Source of the DNA: Candidatus Sericytochromatia bacterium
GTDB taxonomy: Bacteria > Cyanobacteriota > Sericytochromatia > UBA7694
NCBI GenBank assembly: GCA_018780035.1
Contig: JADMKE010000005.1
Location: forward strand, 193,619 to 257,618
Length of the DNA stretch: 64,000 nucleotides
Reading direction: 5' to 3'
Below are positions 24,960-33,042 of this stretch, in pieces. Every line of letters starts with the position of its first letter. Position 1 is the stretch's first letter. The translations under genes and the position numbers were made by a program. Under the pieces are notes generated by a model. The model was not told the DNA's origin, did no database searches, and saw nothing but the letters and a program-made list of their open reading frames with translations.

Positions 24960-25822
24960 AGCACAAAAATCACATGCGACTGGCTGAGAATCTTATTTTT
25001 GGCTTCGAGCCCGAGTACCAACATGGTCTCTTTTTCGGCCAAAACCGCATCGGCTTTAAAATTGCCACTGACCCCAATGGCTTTGACGATCAGGGGCAAA
25101 TTTCCAGCACGTTCATGGCGACGGGCCTCGTTGAGGGAGGTGCTATAAGCAATAATCCCTTTGTCAATCACAAAATCAGGCTCCACAGGCAGATGGCCCA
25201 AATAGAGTTCCCCACCGCTTTGATTGAGCAGGGCCGGGCTCATCGCCGCCTGCAAACCGAGACCGCGACAATCGACAATCACACTGGTATAGTCACCCGG
25301 ATTGCTGTCAGGCTTGATTTTTTCGGGCACAGGCGGGGGCGGAGCCGCATTTTTCTGGGGCTGTAAAATGCCACTCAGGCCCTGTTGACCATAGAGTTTG
25401 AGTACCATATCAATTTCAATCGAACCATCGCTGAGAAAGCGTCTGTCAATTTTTTGGGCACCACGAATCATGGCGCTGACTTTGAGACGCACGGTATCAC
25501 TTTCGGTGATATAGTCTTTGACAATCGTTTCCGCATCCACACGCACGCCATTGAGTGCTTCACCCAATTGGCGATAGGCATCGGCAATAGCTGCCCGCTC
25601 GGCCATCAGGCGGCGCTGGGAAGCGGTGCCGCGATCCGGGGGCGCCCCAGTGCCAGTCACGCGGACCACCCCTTCACTCCAGTCAATGGTCACTGCGCCT
25701 ACACTTTCGCGTACGCTCTGAACAGATTGGGTATCGGTCTGAGCCAGACTGGGGAAACTTCCCACAGCCCCCAAGAGCAAGGCAGAAGCCAAAAATACAC
25801 GAGACAGGGAGGACTTGGACAT
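24956..25822 (-). CDS. LPP20-like exported protein (paralogue of 21472-22422)
   Basis: A 288-residue exported protein with a signal peptide (about 1-27). 'VTIDWSEGVVRVTGTGAPPD' and 'AERAAIADAYRQLGEALNGV' align position by position with the first LPP20-like protein, as do 'TIVKDYITESDTVRLKV', 'RFLSDGSIEIDMV' and the late 'SVIVDCRGLGLQAAMSP'. The middle is shorter and carries a Pro-rich linker ('APPPPVPEKIKP'). Like its paralogue it is probably periplasmic or outer-membrane associated. It is not coupled to wall enzymes. It converges with the hydroxylase gene and diverges from accC. Confidence 0.8.
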   Translation of the reverse strand: MSKSSLSRVFLASALLLGAVGSFPSLAQTDTQSVQSVRESVGAVTIDWSEGVVRVTGTGAPPDRGTASQRRLMAERAAIADAYRQLGEALNGVRVDAETIVKDYITESDTVRLKVSAMIRGAQKIDRRFLSDGSIEIDMVLKLYGQQGLSGILQPQKNAAPPPPVPEKIKPDSNPGDYTSVIVDCRGLGLQAAMSPALLNQSGGELYLGHLPVEPDFVIDKGIIAYSTSLNEARRHERAGNLPLIVKAIGVSGNFKADAVLAEKETMLVLGLEAKNKILSQSHVIFVL

Positions 25823-25954
25823 GGTAGTTGAATATTCCTTTCAGGCTGGACTGACACATCTGGCACATCAAGTATCAAGCGATGCTATACATTTGTAACA
25901 TATTCTCGCTCACAGACGAAATCCAATCATCGGTAATTGTGGCATAATGAGTCC

Positions 25955-27466
25955 ATGTCAAAAAGCCCTCCTTTTCAACGTGTTTTAATCGCCAATCGCG
26001 GTGAAATCGCCGTGCGCGTGATTCGTGCCTGCCGAGAAATGGGCATTTCCCCTGTGGCCATTTACTCTGAGGCTGACGCCTTGGCTCTACACGTGCAAAT
26101 GGCTGACTTGGCCTATTGTGTAGGCCCGGCCGCCGTGCGAGAAAGTTATCTCAATACCGAAAAAATCCTGGAGGTGGCAAAATCTTGTCAGGCCGATGCG
26201 ATTCACCCAGGTTATGGTTTTTTAAGTGAAAACGCCGCCTTTACCCAAGCCTGCAAAGAAGCGGGGATTGTTTTTATTGGCCCCTCTCCCGAAGCCATGG
26301 AGCTGATGGGCAGCAAAATTGCCTCCAAACGCTGCATGGACCAAGCCGGAGTGCCCACCGTCCCAGGCTATTATGGCGATGATCAATCAGAGCAACGGCT
26401 GCAGACCGAAGCGCAACAAATTGGTTTTCCGCTCTTGGTCAAAGCCTCTGCCGGTGGCGGGGGCAAAGGCATGCGTGTGGTCAACAAAGCAGAAGAACTT
26501 CCCGCCGCTCTGGCCAGCGCCAAACGCGAAGCACTGAATGCCTTCGGCGATGACGCTGTCTTTCTTGAACGCTATTTTGAAAGCGTCAGGCATATTGAGT
26601 TTCAGATCATGGCCGACAGCCACGGCCAGACCTTTCACCTATTCGAACGGGAATGTTCGATTCAGCGTCGCCACCAAAAAATTGTCGAAGAAGCACCCTC
26701 TCTGGCCCTGAGCCCCGCTTTGCGGGCCGAAATGGCACAAGCAGCAGTCAAAGCTGCTCAGGCAGTCCATTATCTCAATGCCGGCACGATTGAAATGTTG
26801 CTTGATCCACAAAACCAGTTTTATTTTTTGGAAATGAACACCCGTCTGCAGGTCGAACACCCCGTAACCGAAGCGATTCTGGGCCTGGATCTCGTGAGGG
26901 CCCAATTTTTGGTTGCTGCGGGAGAAAAATTGGCTTGGTCACAGTCAGAGCTACAGGCCCAAGGTCATGCCTTAGAGGTGCGCATTTATGCTGAAGATCC
27001 CAATCGTCAGTTTATGCCCACCACGGGCAAAATTCACAAACTCAAATGGCCAATGGGGCCGGGTATTCGCATTGATTCCGGCCTGTTTCCGGGCCAGGAA
27101 ATCACCCCCTATTACGATCCGATGTTGGCCAAACTCATCGCCTGGGGCCCCGACCGCGAAGCGGCCAGAATGCGATTGATTCAGGCCCTCAAAGAGACCG
27201 TGATCTTGGGTTTGACCACCAATATCCCCTATCTGATCGCCATTCTGGAACACCCTGAGTTCCAGGCTGGACATTTAAACACCCATTTTGTCAGCCGCTA
27301 TGCAACAGACTTGGCTGGTTCAGAACAAGTGCCACTGCCTGTACAAGCGGTCGCCGCCTATTTTGGCAACAAGGTCCAATCCGCCCGCTCGGGCACCCAC
27401 TTGTTGGGTGCCGATCTCTATAACCCCTGGTTTAAAACAGCACTCAAAGGTATATCAAAACAATGA
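25955..27466 (+). CDS. accC: Biotin carboxylase subunit (acetyl-CoA or related acyl-CoA/pyruvate carboxylase)
   Basis: A 503-residue biotin carboxylase, which carboxylates biotin on a carrier protein using ATP and bicarbonate. 'VLIANRGEIAVRVIRACREM' opens the domain; the ATP-grasp glycine loop 'KASAGGGGKGMRVV', 'ERDCSIQRRHQK'-type block (here 'ERECSIQRRHQK') and 'FLEMNTRLQVEHPVTE' are complete. It is about 50 residues longer at the C-terminus than E. coli AccC, a length more like propionyl-CoA or two-subunit pyruvate carboxylases, so the substrate is open. No biotin carrier gene is adjacent. Its stop overlaps the maeB start (ATGA), which hints at a C3/C4 node function. The ATG at 25955 has little ribosome-binding site. 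Confidence 0.87.
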   Translation: MSKSPPFQRVLIANRGEIAVRVIRACREMGISPVAIYSEADALALHVQMADLAYCVGPAAVRESYLNTEKILEVAKSCQADAIHPGYGFLSENAAFTQACKEAGIVFIGPSPEAMELMGSKIASKRCMDQAGVPTVPGYYGDDQSEQRLQTEAQQIGFPLLVKASAGGGGKGMRVVNKAEELPAALASAKREALNAFGDDAVFLERYFESVRHIEFQIMADSHGQTFHLFERECSIQRRHQKIVEEAPSLALSPALRAEMAQAAVKAAQAVHYLNAGTIEMLLDPQNQFYFLEMNTRLQVEHPVTEAILGLDLVRAQFLVAAGEKLAWSQSELQAQGHALEVRIYAEDPNRQFMPTTGKIHKLKWPMGPGIRIDSGLFPGQEITPYYDPMLAKLIAWGPDREAARMRLIQALKETVILGLTTNIPYLIAILEHPEFQAGHLNTHFVSRYATDLAGSEQVPLPVQAVAAYFGNKVQSARSGTHLLGADLYNPWFKTALKGISKQ

Positions 27467-29715
27467 TCAGCAAAGAAGAAGCTCTGGCCTATCACGCCCA
27501 AGGCAAGCCCGGCAAAATCGCCATTCGTCCCACCAAACCCTGTTATACCCAACGGGATCTGGCACTGGCTTATACCCCTGGTGTGGCCGAACCCTGTCTG
27601 GAAATCGCCCAAAACCAAGATGATTCTTATACCTATACCTCCCGTGGCAATCTCGTGGCCGTGGTTACCAATGGCACTGCGGTACTCGGTTTGGGAAATA
27701 TCGGGCCCTATGCCGCCAAACCCGTGATGGAGGGCAAAGGTGTTTTGTTTAAACGCTTCGCCGATATCGACGTCTTTGATATCGAACTCAACGCCAACGA
27801 TCCCGATGTCTTAATTGCCGCTGTTCAGGCCCTGGAGCCGACCTTTGGCGGGATTAATCTCGAAGATATCAAAGCCCCCGAGTGTTTTTATATCGAAGAG
27901 AAACTGCGGGAGACAATGGAAATCCCTGTCTTTCACGACGATCAACATGGTACGGCTGTCATTGTCGCGGCGGGCCTGATCAATGCTTTGGAGCTGGCAG
28001 GAAAAAAAATCGAGGATTGCCGCTTTGTCTTCAGTGGTGCGGGGGCTGCTGCGGTGGCCTGCGCCAAATTGGCCATCAGCCTGGGGGCTGATCTCAATAA
28101 AATTATGATGACCGACTCCAAAGGCGTGGTTTATATCGGCCGCACAGAAGGCATGAATGAATACAAGGCCTTTTTTGCCAAAGACACGCCTCTGCGCACC
28201 TTGGCTGAAGCCCTCAAAGACGCTGACGTCTTTATTGGCGTTTCGGGCAAAGGTCTGATGAGCCAAGACATGGTCGCCAGCATGGCTCCCCATCCGATTG
28301 TCTTTGCCTTGGCCAACCCCGACCCCGAAATTACCTATCCCGATGCGGTGGCTGTGCGCAAAGATCTACTCATGGCCACAGGCCGCTCAGACTTTCCAAA
28401 TCAGGTCAACAATGTCCTGGGCTTTCCCTATATTTTCAGAGGGGCCCTGGATGTCCGCGCCCGCACTGTTAACCAAGAAATGTTATTGGCGGCAGCCCAT
28501 GCCCTGGCCGCTCTAACCAAAGAAGAGGTGCCCGCCAGTGTCTGCCAGGCCTATAATCTCGACAAACTTGAATTTGGCCCTGAATACCTGATACCCAAAC
28601 CCTTTGATCCCCGTATTCTGGTCTGGGTCGCCTCCGCGGTGGCCGAAGCGGCGATTTCAAGTGGCGTGGCCCGCCTGCAATTGGATATCAAAGAATACCG
28701 CCAAGAATTGGAAAACCGCTACGGGGTTTCTCGCGAATTGATGCGCTTGATTCACAACAAAGCCCGCACCTCACCCAAGCGGATTGTCTTTGTCGAAGGC
28801 GAAAACGAAAAAATCATTCAGGCCGCTCGCATCTTGGCTGATGATGGCGTTGCTCACCCTGTTTTATTGGGTTATAACGAAACCATCGAAAAAATGGCGG
28901 CCAGCCTGGGTCTTTCTACCGAGGGACTTGAAATTATCGCTCCCCGTCTTTCACCCCGCCTGGAACATTATGGTGAAAAATACTACCTCAAACGCCAGCG
29001 CAAAGGCATGATTCGGGCCGATGCCCAGCAATTGGTCCACAATTATAATTATTTTGCCGCAATGATGGTCGATGAAGGGGATGCCGACGGATTTATCGCC
29101 GGTTTGACCCAGCATTACCCAGATACGCTCCGCCCAGCGCTGCAATGTCTGCCGCTCAAAGACGACTTTTACAAGGTCGCTGGCCTGTATATCCTGATGT
29201 TTGAAAACAGCCTCTATTTCCTCTGCGACGCGACGGTCAATATCGACCCTTCCGCCGAGGACCTCTGCGGCATTGCCCTGTCGGCCGCTGATGTGGCCCG
29301 CCGCTTTGACATCGAACCCAAAGTGGCCATGCTCTCTTTTTCCAATTTTGGCAGCGTGCGCAACAATCCCCAGGTCGAAAAAGTGCGCAAAGCCACCGAA
29401 TTGATCAAGGCCAAAGCCCCCGATTTGGTGGTAGATGGAGAAATGCAAGCCGATACAGCAGTTTCTCCGGTACGTTCACGTCTCTTTCCCTTTAGCAAGG
29501 TCAAAGGCGACGCCAATATTTTGGTCTTCCCTGATTTGCAATCTTGCAATATTGCCTATAAATTATTGATTGAATTGGGTGGCGCTGAAGCCCTGGGCCC
29601 AATTTTAATGGGCATGGCAAAGCCCGTTCATGTCTTGCAACAGGGAGCCAGTGTGAGTGATATCATCAATATGGCGGCCTTGGCCGTGGTCGACGCACAA
29701 GAATTATTGACCTAA
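27463..29715 (+). CDS. maeB: NADP-dependent malic enzyme with phosphotransacetylase-like domain (MaeB type)
   Basis: A 750-residue MaeB-type malic enzyme: oxidative decarboxylation of malate to pyruvate. The N-terminal malic domain shows 'RDLALAYTPGVAEPC', 'KPVMEGKGVLFKRFADIDVF', 'FHDDQHGTAVIVAAGLINAL' and the nucleotide-binding 'VFSGAGAAAVACAKL'. From about residue 430 a phosphate acetyltransferase-like domain follows ('RIVFVEGENEKIIQAARIL'), which in E. coli MaeB senses acetyl-CoA and does not catalyse transacetylation. It is coupled to accC by a four-base overlap. With biotin carboxylase it may connect pyruvate, malate and malonyl- or methylmalonyl-CoA supply. Confidence 0.95.
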   Translation: MISKEEALAYHAQGKPGKIAIRPTKPCYTQRDLALAYTPGVAEPCLEIAQNQDDSYTYTSRGNLVAVVTNGTAVLGLGNIGPYAAKPVMEGKGVLFKRFADIDVFDIELNANDPDVLIAAVQALEPTFGGINLEDIKAPECFYIEEKLRETMEIPVFHDDQHGTAVIVAAGLINALELAGKKIEDCRFVFSGAGAAAVACAKLAISLGADLNKIMMTDSKGVVYIGRTEGMNEYKAFFAKDTPLRTLAEALKDADVFIGVSGKGLMSQDMVASMAPHPIVFALANPDPEITYPDAVAVRKDLLMATGRSDFPNQVNNVLGFPYIFRGALDVRARTVNQEMLLAAAHALAALTKEEVPASVCQAYNLDKLEFGPEYLIPKPFDPRILVWVASAVAEAAISSGVARLQLDIKEYRQELENRYGVSRELMRLIHNKARTSPKRIVFVEGENEKIIQAARILADDGVAHPVLLGYNETIEKMAASLGLSTEGLEIIAPRLSPRLEHYGEKYYLKRQRKGMIRADAQQLVHNYNYFAAMMVDEGDADGFIAGLTQHYPDTLRPALQCLPLKDDFYKVAGLYILMFENSLYFLCDATVNIDPSAEDLCGIALSAADVARRFDIEPKVAMLSFSNFGSVRNNPQVEKVRKATELIKAKAPDLVVDGEMQADTAVSPVRSRLFPFSKVKGDANILVFPDLQSCNIAYKLLIELGGAEALGPILMGMAKPVHVLQQGASVSDIINMAALAVVDAQELLT

Positions 29716-29724
29716 ACACCGCTG

Positions 29725-29792
29725 ACTGAGCCAGGAATAACCAGAATAATTCAGGTTTGGCGGCTTTTTGTGAGCCCCGACCCTGGCTCAGT
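29725..29792. repeat. Perfect 11-bp inverted repeat with long loop downstream of maeB
   Basis: ACTGAGCCAGG (29725-29735) and CCTGGCTCAGT (29782-29792) are exact inverted copies separated by 46 bases. The gap includes a T5 tract. It could be a large terminator, a structured 3' UTR or a leader of the next gene; it does not fit the simple stem-loop-T pattern. Confidence 0.5.
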
Positions 29793-29862
29793 GAAGAAAT
29801 TTTTGCTTTAATGAATGCACTGTGTGTATCAACTTTGAGAATGAAAAACGAGGAGAGCCCTC

Positions 29863-31056
29863 ATGGCCCCAACCCCTATCAAAACCATAGCCACGCTGGC
29901 ACTGAGCCTATTGGCTGCTGCTTGCACCCCCTTTAAACCCTCAGGTGAATTCAGCGATATCCGCGGAAGGGTTGTCTCTCTGCACTACAATGCTCCACTG
30001 GCCAATGCCACCCTCTCCATTCCCAGCCTTTCAACCTCGGTCAAGACCGACGAAAAAGGGGAATTTTATCTCAACGGCCTGCCCACGGAGTGGCTTGACG
30101 CAGACATCACCCACCAGAGCCATATGGCACTCAAACGCCAGATCAAGGTCGAGCCTTACGGCACCAAATACCTCGAAATCTGGATGGATACCACAGCACC
30201 AGCCAAAACGGATATTCTGTTTGAACGTGAATACGATATCTGGAAAACAGATAAATACGGCATGAAACAGGTCAATCTGACCGGCTCTCAAACCCGCCGA
30301 CTCTATCGCACCTATCCTGTTTGGACCCCCAAAAAAGACAAAATCGGCTATATCGCCTTTGACTCTTCCACCAAAATGACGGTCCAAGATGGGGTCTGGA
30401 CGATGTCTGCCGATGGTACCATGCCTCGCCAAATCACCTCTGTCAATGAATCCGGCCGTCTCTATTACCTGGATTGGAGTGCCGATGGCAACCAGTTTGC
30501 CTTTATGTTGCAGGATCGCATTTTTGTCTACAACCAGCAATTGGGCACACTCAAAGGGTTAAATAACCTGATGGCCAGAGCCGCCACCCTGGGCACCTTT
30601 AATATGAACCCCTCCTGGACCCCCGATGGCCGCCAATTGGTTTTCACCAACCACACTTCCAGTATTTCTGCCAATTTCAGAGCAGATCCCAACCAACGCC
30701 AGGTCTTTATTATGGACCGCGAAGGCGGAGACCACCGCGTATTGACCCGCGATGGGGACAATTACGGCGCAATTGTCTCTCACAATGGCAAAAAAATCGC
30801 GTATATCTCCACGATTACAGGCCAACCCGAAATCTACATCATGGATATCAACGGCACAAACCCCCGTCAGGTGACGTATTTGCGCAGTCAACGCCTGGAA
30901 AATCTGCGTTGGACTCAAGACGATCAAACGCTCTTGTTTAATTCCGACTATATGCAGAAATACAAATCATACCAGTCCCAAGAGACCTGGATGGTGGAGC
31001 AAGACGGCCGCAATTTGCATATGCTCACCAACGATGGAATACATCCTGACGGTTAA
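29863..31056 (+). CDS. TolB-like beta-propeller lipoprotein with N-terminal regulatory-type domain
   Basis: A 397-residue lipoprotein: signal peptide with lipobox 'SLLAAAC' (Cys 21). Residues about 25-105 look like a carboxypeptidase-regulatory/Ig-like beta-sandwich ('GRVVSLHYNAPLANATL', 'TDEKGEFYLNGLP'). The rest carries PD40/WD40-like strands that repeat 'xDxxGxxxxxLT': 'MSADGTMPRQITS', 'MDREGGDHRVLTRDG', 'MDINGTNPRQVTY' and 'EQDGRNLHMLTNDG'. Such propellers occur in TolB and in surface scaffolds. An AGGAGA site precedes the ATG. Its stop shares TTAA with the convergent HIT gene. The partner is unknown; there is no tol-pal cluster here. Confidence 0.85.
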   Translation: MAPTPIKTIATLALSLLAAACTPFKPSGEFSDIRGRVVSLHYNAPLANATLSIPSLSTSVKTDEKGEFYLNGLPTEWLDADITHQSHMALKRQIKVEPYGTKYLEIWMDTTAPAKTDILFEREYDIWKTDKYGMKQVNLTGSQTRRLYRTYPVWTPKKDKIGYIAFDSSTKMTVQDGVWTMSADGTMPRQITSVNESGRLYYLDWSADGNQFAFMLQDRIFVYNQQLGTLKGLNNLMARAATLGTFNMNPSWTPDGRQLVFTNHTSSISANFRADPNQRQVFIMDREGGDHRVLTRDGDNYGAIVSHNGKKIAYISTITGQPEIYIMDINGTNPRQVTYLRSQRLENLRWTQDDQTLLFNSDYMQKYKSYQSQETWMVEQDGRNLHMLTNDGIHPDG

Positions 31057-31544
31057 GCTTCGGCAAAGGCCTTTTGAAAGCGTTCCAACATATCGCGCGG
31101 ATTTTCGACCACAATATGGGTATGGGCCAAGGTGGTCATAAAGCCGTGTTCATTGCGAAAACGGGGCACCAGATGTAAATGCAAATGGGCAATACTGCCA
31201 CCGCCCATTTCACCGAGATTATAGCCCAAATTAAAGCCCCGCACTGGGTACAATTGGCGAATCACAGTTAAGGCCTTTTTTTGCAAATGATGGAGCGCCA
31301 AAGCCTCTTCATCACTCAATTCTTCGGGGGACTCAATATGTCTCAAAGGCACAATCATCAGATGCCCTGGATTATAGGGATATAAATTGAGGGAAACCAA
31401 AAACAAGTCACTGCGGTAGACCTCCAAATTGGCCACATCCGGGTGATTCTCACGCACAGCACAGAGAATGCAGGGCACATCCGGGCGTTGGCCGCGAATA
31501 TACTCCAGTTTATTGGGTGCAAATAAATGAAAGCGTTCAGTCAT
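31053..31544 (-). CDS. HIT family protein (Ap4A phosphorylase/hydrolase type)
   Basis: A 163-residue histidine-triad nucleotide-binding protein. The triad 'AHLHLHLVPR' (H-x-H-x-H) is at about 124-133. 'CILCAVRENHPD' near 25-36 holds a zinc-binding-type Cys pair, and 'LYPYNPGHLMIVPLRHIES' is the nucleotide-binding region of the Ap4A-phosphorylase-like branch. These enzymes cleave dinucleoside polyphosphates or AMP conjugates in the cytosol. The ATG at 31544 was chosen since homology starts there; the open frame to 31631 is not family-like. Confidence 0.9.
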   Translation of the reverse strand: MTERFHLFAPNKLEYIRGQRPDVPCILCAVRENHPDVANLEVYRSDLFLVSLNLYPYNPGHLMIVPLRHIESPEELSDEEALALHHLQKKALTVIRQLYPVRGFNLGYNLGEMGGGSIAHLHLHLVPRFRNEHGFMTTLAHTHIVVENPRDMLERFQKAFAEA

Positions 31545-31768
31545 GCTGCCCATTTTAGCACAGTAGACGAATCTGCATAAATTGATGATCCCATTGCATA
31601 AAACTCTCGGGTTTTTGGGTATATAGTCCAAACAGGCCTGTTTTGGCTTTGTACTAAATAACTGTTAAGTGTTTGTTTAGTCTGGCATTTAACAAGCAAA
31701 ACAGCGCTATATACGACGTGAGAAAATCTGCTCACAGTGGTTAAGAACAAACGGAGGATTGCCTTGAT

Positions 31769-32986
31769 ATGAGTTTTATGTCCTTTGATTATGCGATTCG
31801 CTCTTCAGATGCGGCCTTACAGATGCAGCAGGGGATGGCCCAGAATCTCCGCGATACCAATCAGCGGGTCGCCGATGTGGGCAAACGCAACGCCACCAGC
31901 AAAGACCAATTGGTGCGCCAGAAAATCACAGCTGAATACGACATGACAAGCGCTAATATCAGGGCTTGGAAACAAGGTAAGTTAGCCGCAATGGCCGAAA
32001 AGCGCGCCCAAAGTGCCAAAGCTGCGGCGGCCATTGTTGGTCTTGGCACCCTTGTAGGTGGAATGGCAAATGGCGTCAGCGATCTGATCAAACACTTCAA
32101 AAATGATCAGGCCAAAGTCCCCCAAGCGCCAGAGTCAGAACAGATGACAGTCGATGGCAACTCAGGGTTAATGAGCGCATTCCCCATTGCAGCCAGCCAA
32201 CCACAGCGCGGCGGACAAACGGGTGCGGTTGCTCCCGGTCCAACCGAGCAAGGTGCGGTTGTCACCTTTGACACTAAAAAAGGTTCGTTTAGTGCCTTTG
32301 GGGTCAATACCACCACGGGTGGAGTTACCAAATTCAGCAATATGAGCATGACCGAAATGGCCACCTTGGTCAGAGACAATACACGCGGAAAAAGCTCTTC
32401 AGAAGGGGGAGCACAGGGATTGGGAGCCATGATTGTAGATGGCCCCCCCATTGCCTTCAGCCCTGAACACCTCAAGAAAAAAGAAGATGGCACCTTCGAA
32501 ATGAGTGATGCCCTTAAAGGTGCCCTTTTTGGCAGTGGCCAGGTTCAACCCGGTCAACGTCAAGATGGCTTTTTTGCGAGTGAAAATGGCTCGGCAGTCA
32601 TTGCGGGTGTGGTTGACCGGGGTGCCGCAATTTCTCCTGGCTATCAAGCGACCTCCCGTTCCGTGATGGGAATTTTGGAGAACCCCAAAGTCCAAGCGGG
32701 CCTCGGACTCAGCCCGGCCACAGTTGACAAAACCAAAGAAGGGTTTGAGAAATCAGGTTTGTTAACCGGCGGCGTCATGAGTGGGGCCGGAGAAATTTTC
32801 AAGAAGGCCATCTTTAAGCCCTTGAGTACCGCTCTCCCCCAGTTTATGAAAATGGCCCAAGTGGCCAAAGAATATGATGAAGAGGCGAAAAAAATGAAGG
32901 TTGAATATAACGCGGCCAAACAACAAGCTGCTGCAGCCATGAAACGCCTCAAACAAATCGAAGCCCAGCTTGCAGCTGGTGTTTAA
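31769..32986 (+). CDS. Unknown protein, first gene of the giant-protein locus (coiled coil - hydrophobic - coiled coil)
   Basis: I do not recognise this 405-residue protein. Residues 1-85 are helical and charged ('ALQMQQGMAQNLRDTNQRV'), followed by a glycine-rich hydrophobic hairpin-like segment at about 87-112 ('AAAAIVGLGTLVGGMANGV'). The centre (115-330) is low-complexity with Gly, Gln and Thr. The C-terminus is a coiled coil ('MKVEYNAAKQQAAAAMKRL'). The same order recurs in the giant protein encoded 56 bases downstream. No signal peptide is present. The arrangement recalls translocator or pore-type proteins that insert hydrophobic hairpins, but that is only an analogy. GGAGG precedes the start. 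Confidence 0.75.
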   Translation: MSFMSFDYAIRSSDAALQMQQGMAQNLRDTNQRVADVGKRNATSKDQLVRQKITAEYDMTSANIRAWKQGKLAAMAEKRAQSAKAAAAIVGLGTLVGGMANGVSDLIKHFKNDQAKVPQAPESEQMTVDGNSGLMSAFPIAASQPQRGGQTGAVAPGPTEQGAVVTFDTKKGSFSAFGVNTTTGGVTKFSNMSMTEMATLVRDNTRGKSSSEGGAQGLGAMIVDGPPIAFSPEHLKKKEDGTFEMSDALKGALFGSGQVQPGQRQDGFFASENGSAVIAGVVDRGAAISPGYQATSRSVMGILENPKVQAGLGLSPATVDKTKEGFEKSGLLTGGVMSGAGEIFKKAIFKPLSTALPQFMKMAQVAKEYDEEAKKMKVEYNAAKQQAAAAMKRLKQIEAQLAAGV

Positions 32987-33042
32987 TAAAGTTTTTCTTT
33001 GATGTGTAGAACCAATCGGATCTAGGGAAGGATTAAAACCCC

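Noticed and set aside
25937..25954. TTG start six codons upstream of the accC ATG, or a leaderless start from CATAAT at 25943
   Set aside because: The ATG at 25955 matches the family N-terminus; no -35 element supports a leaderless transcript.
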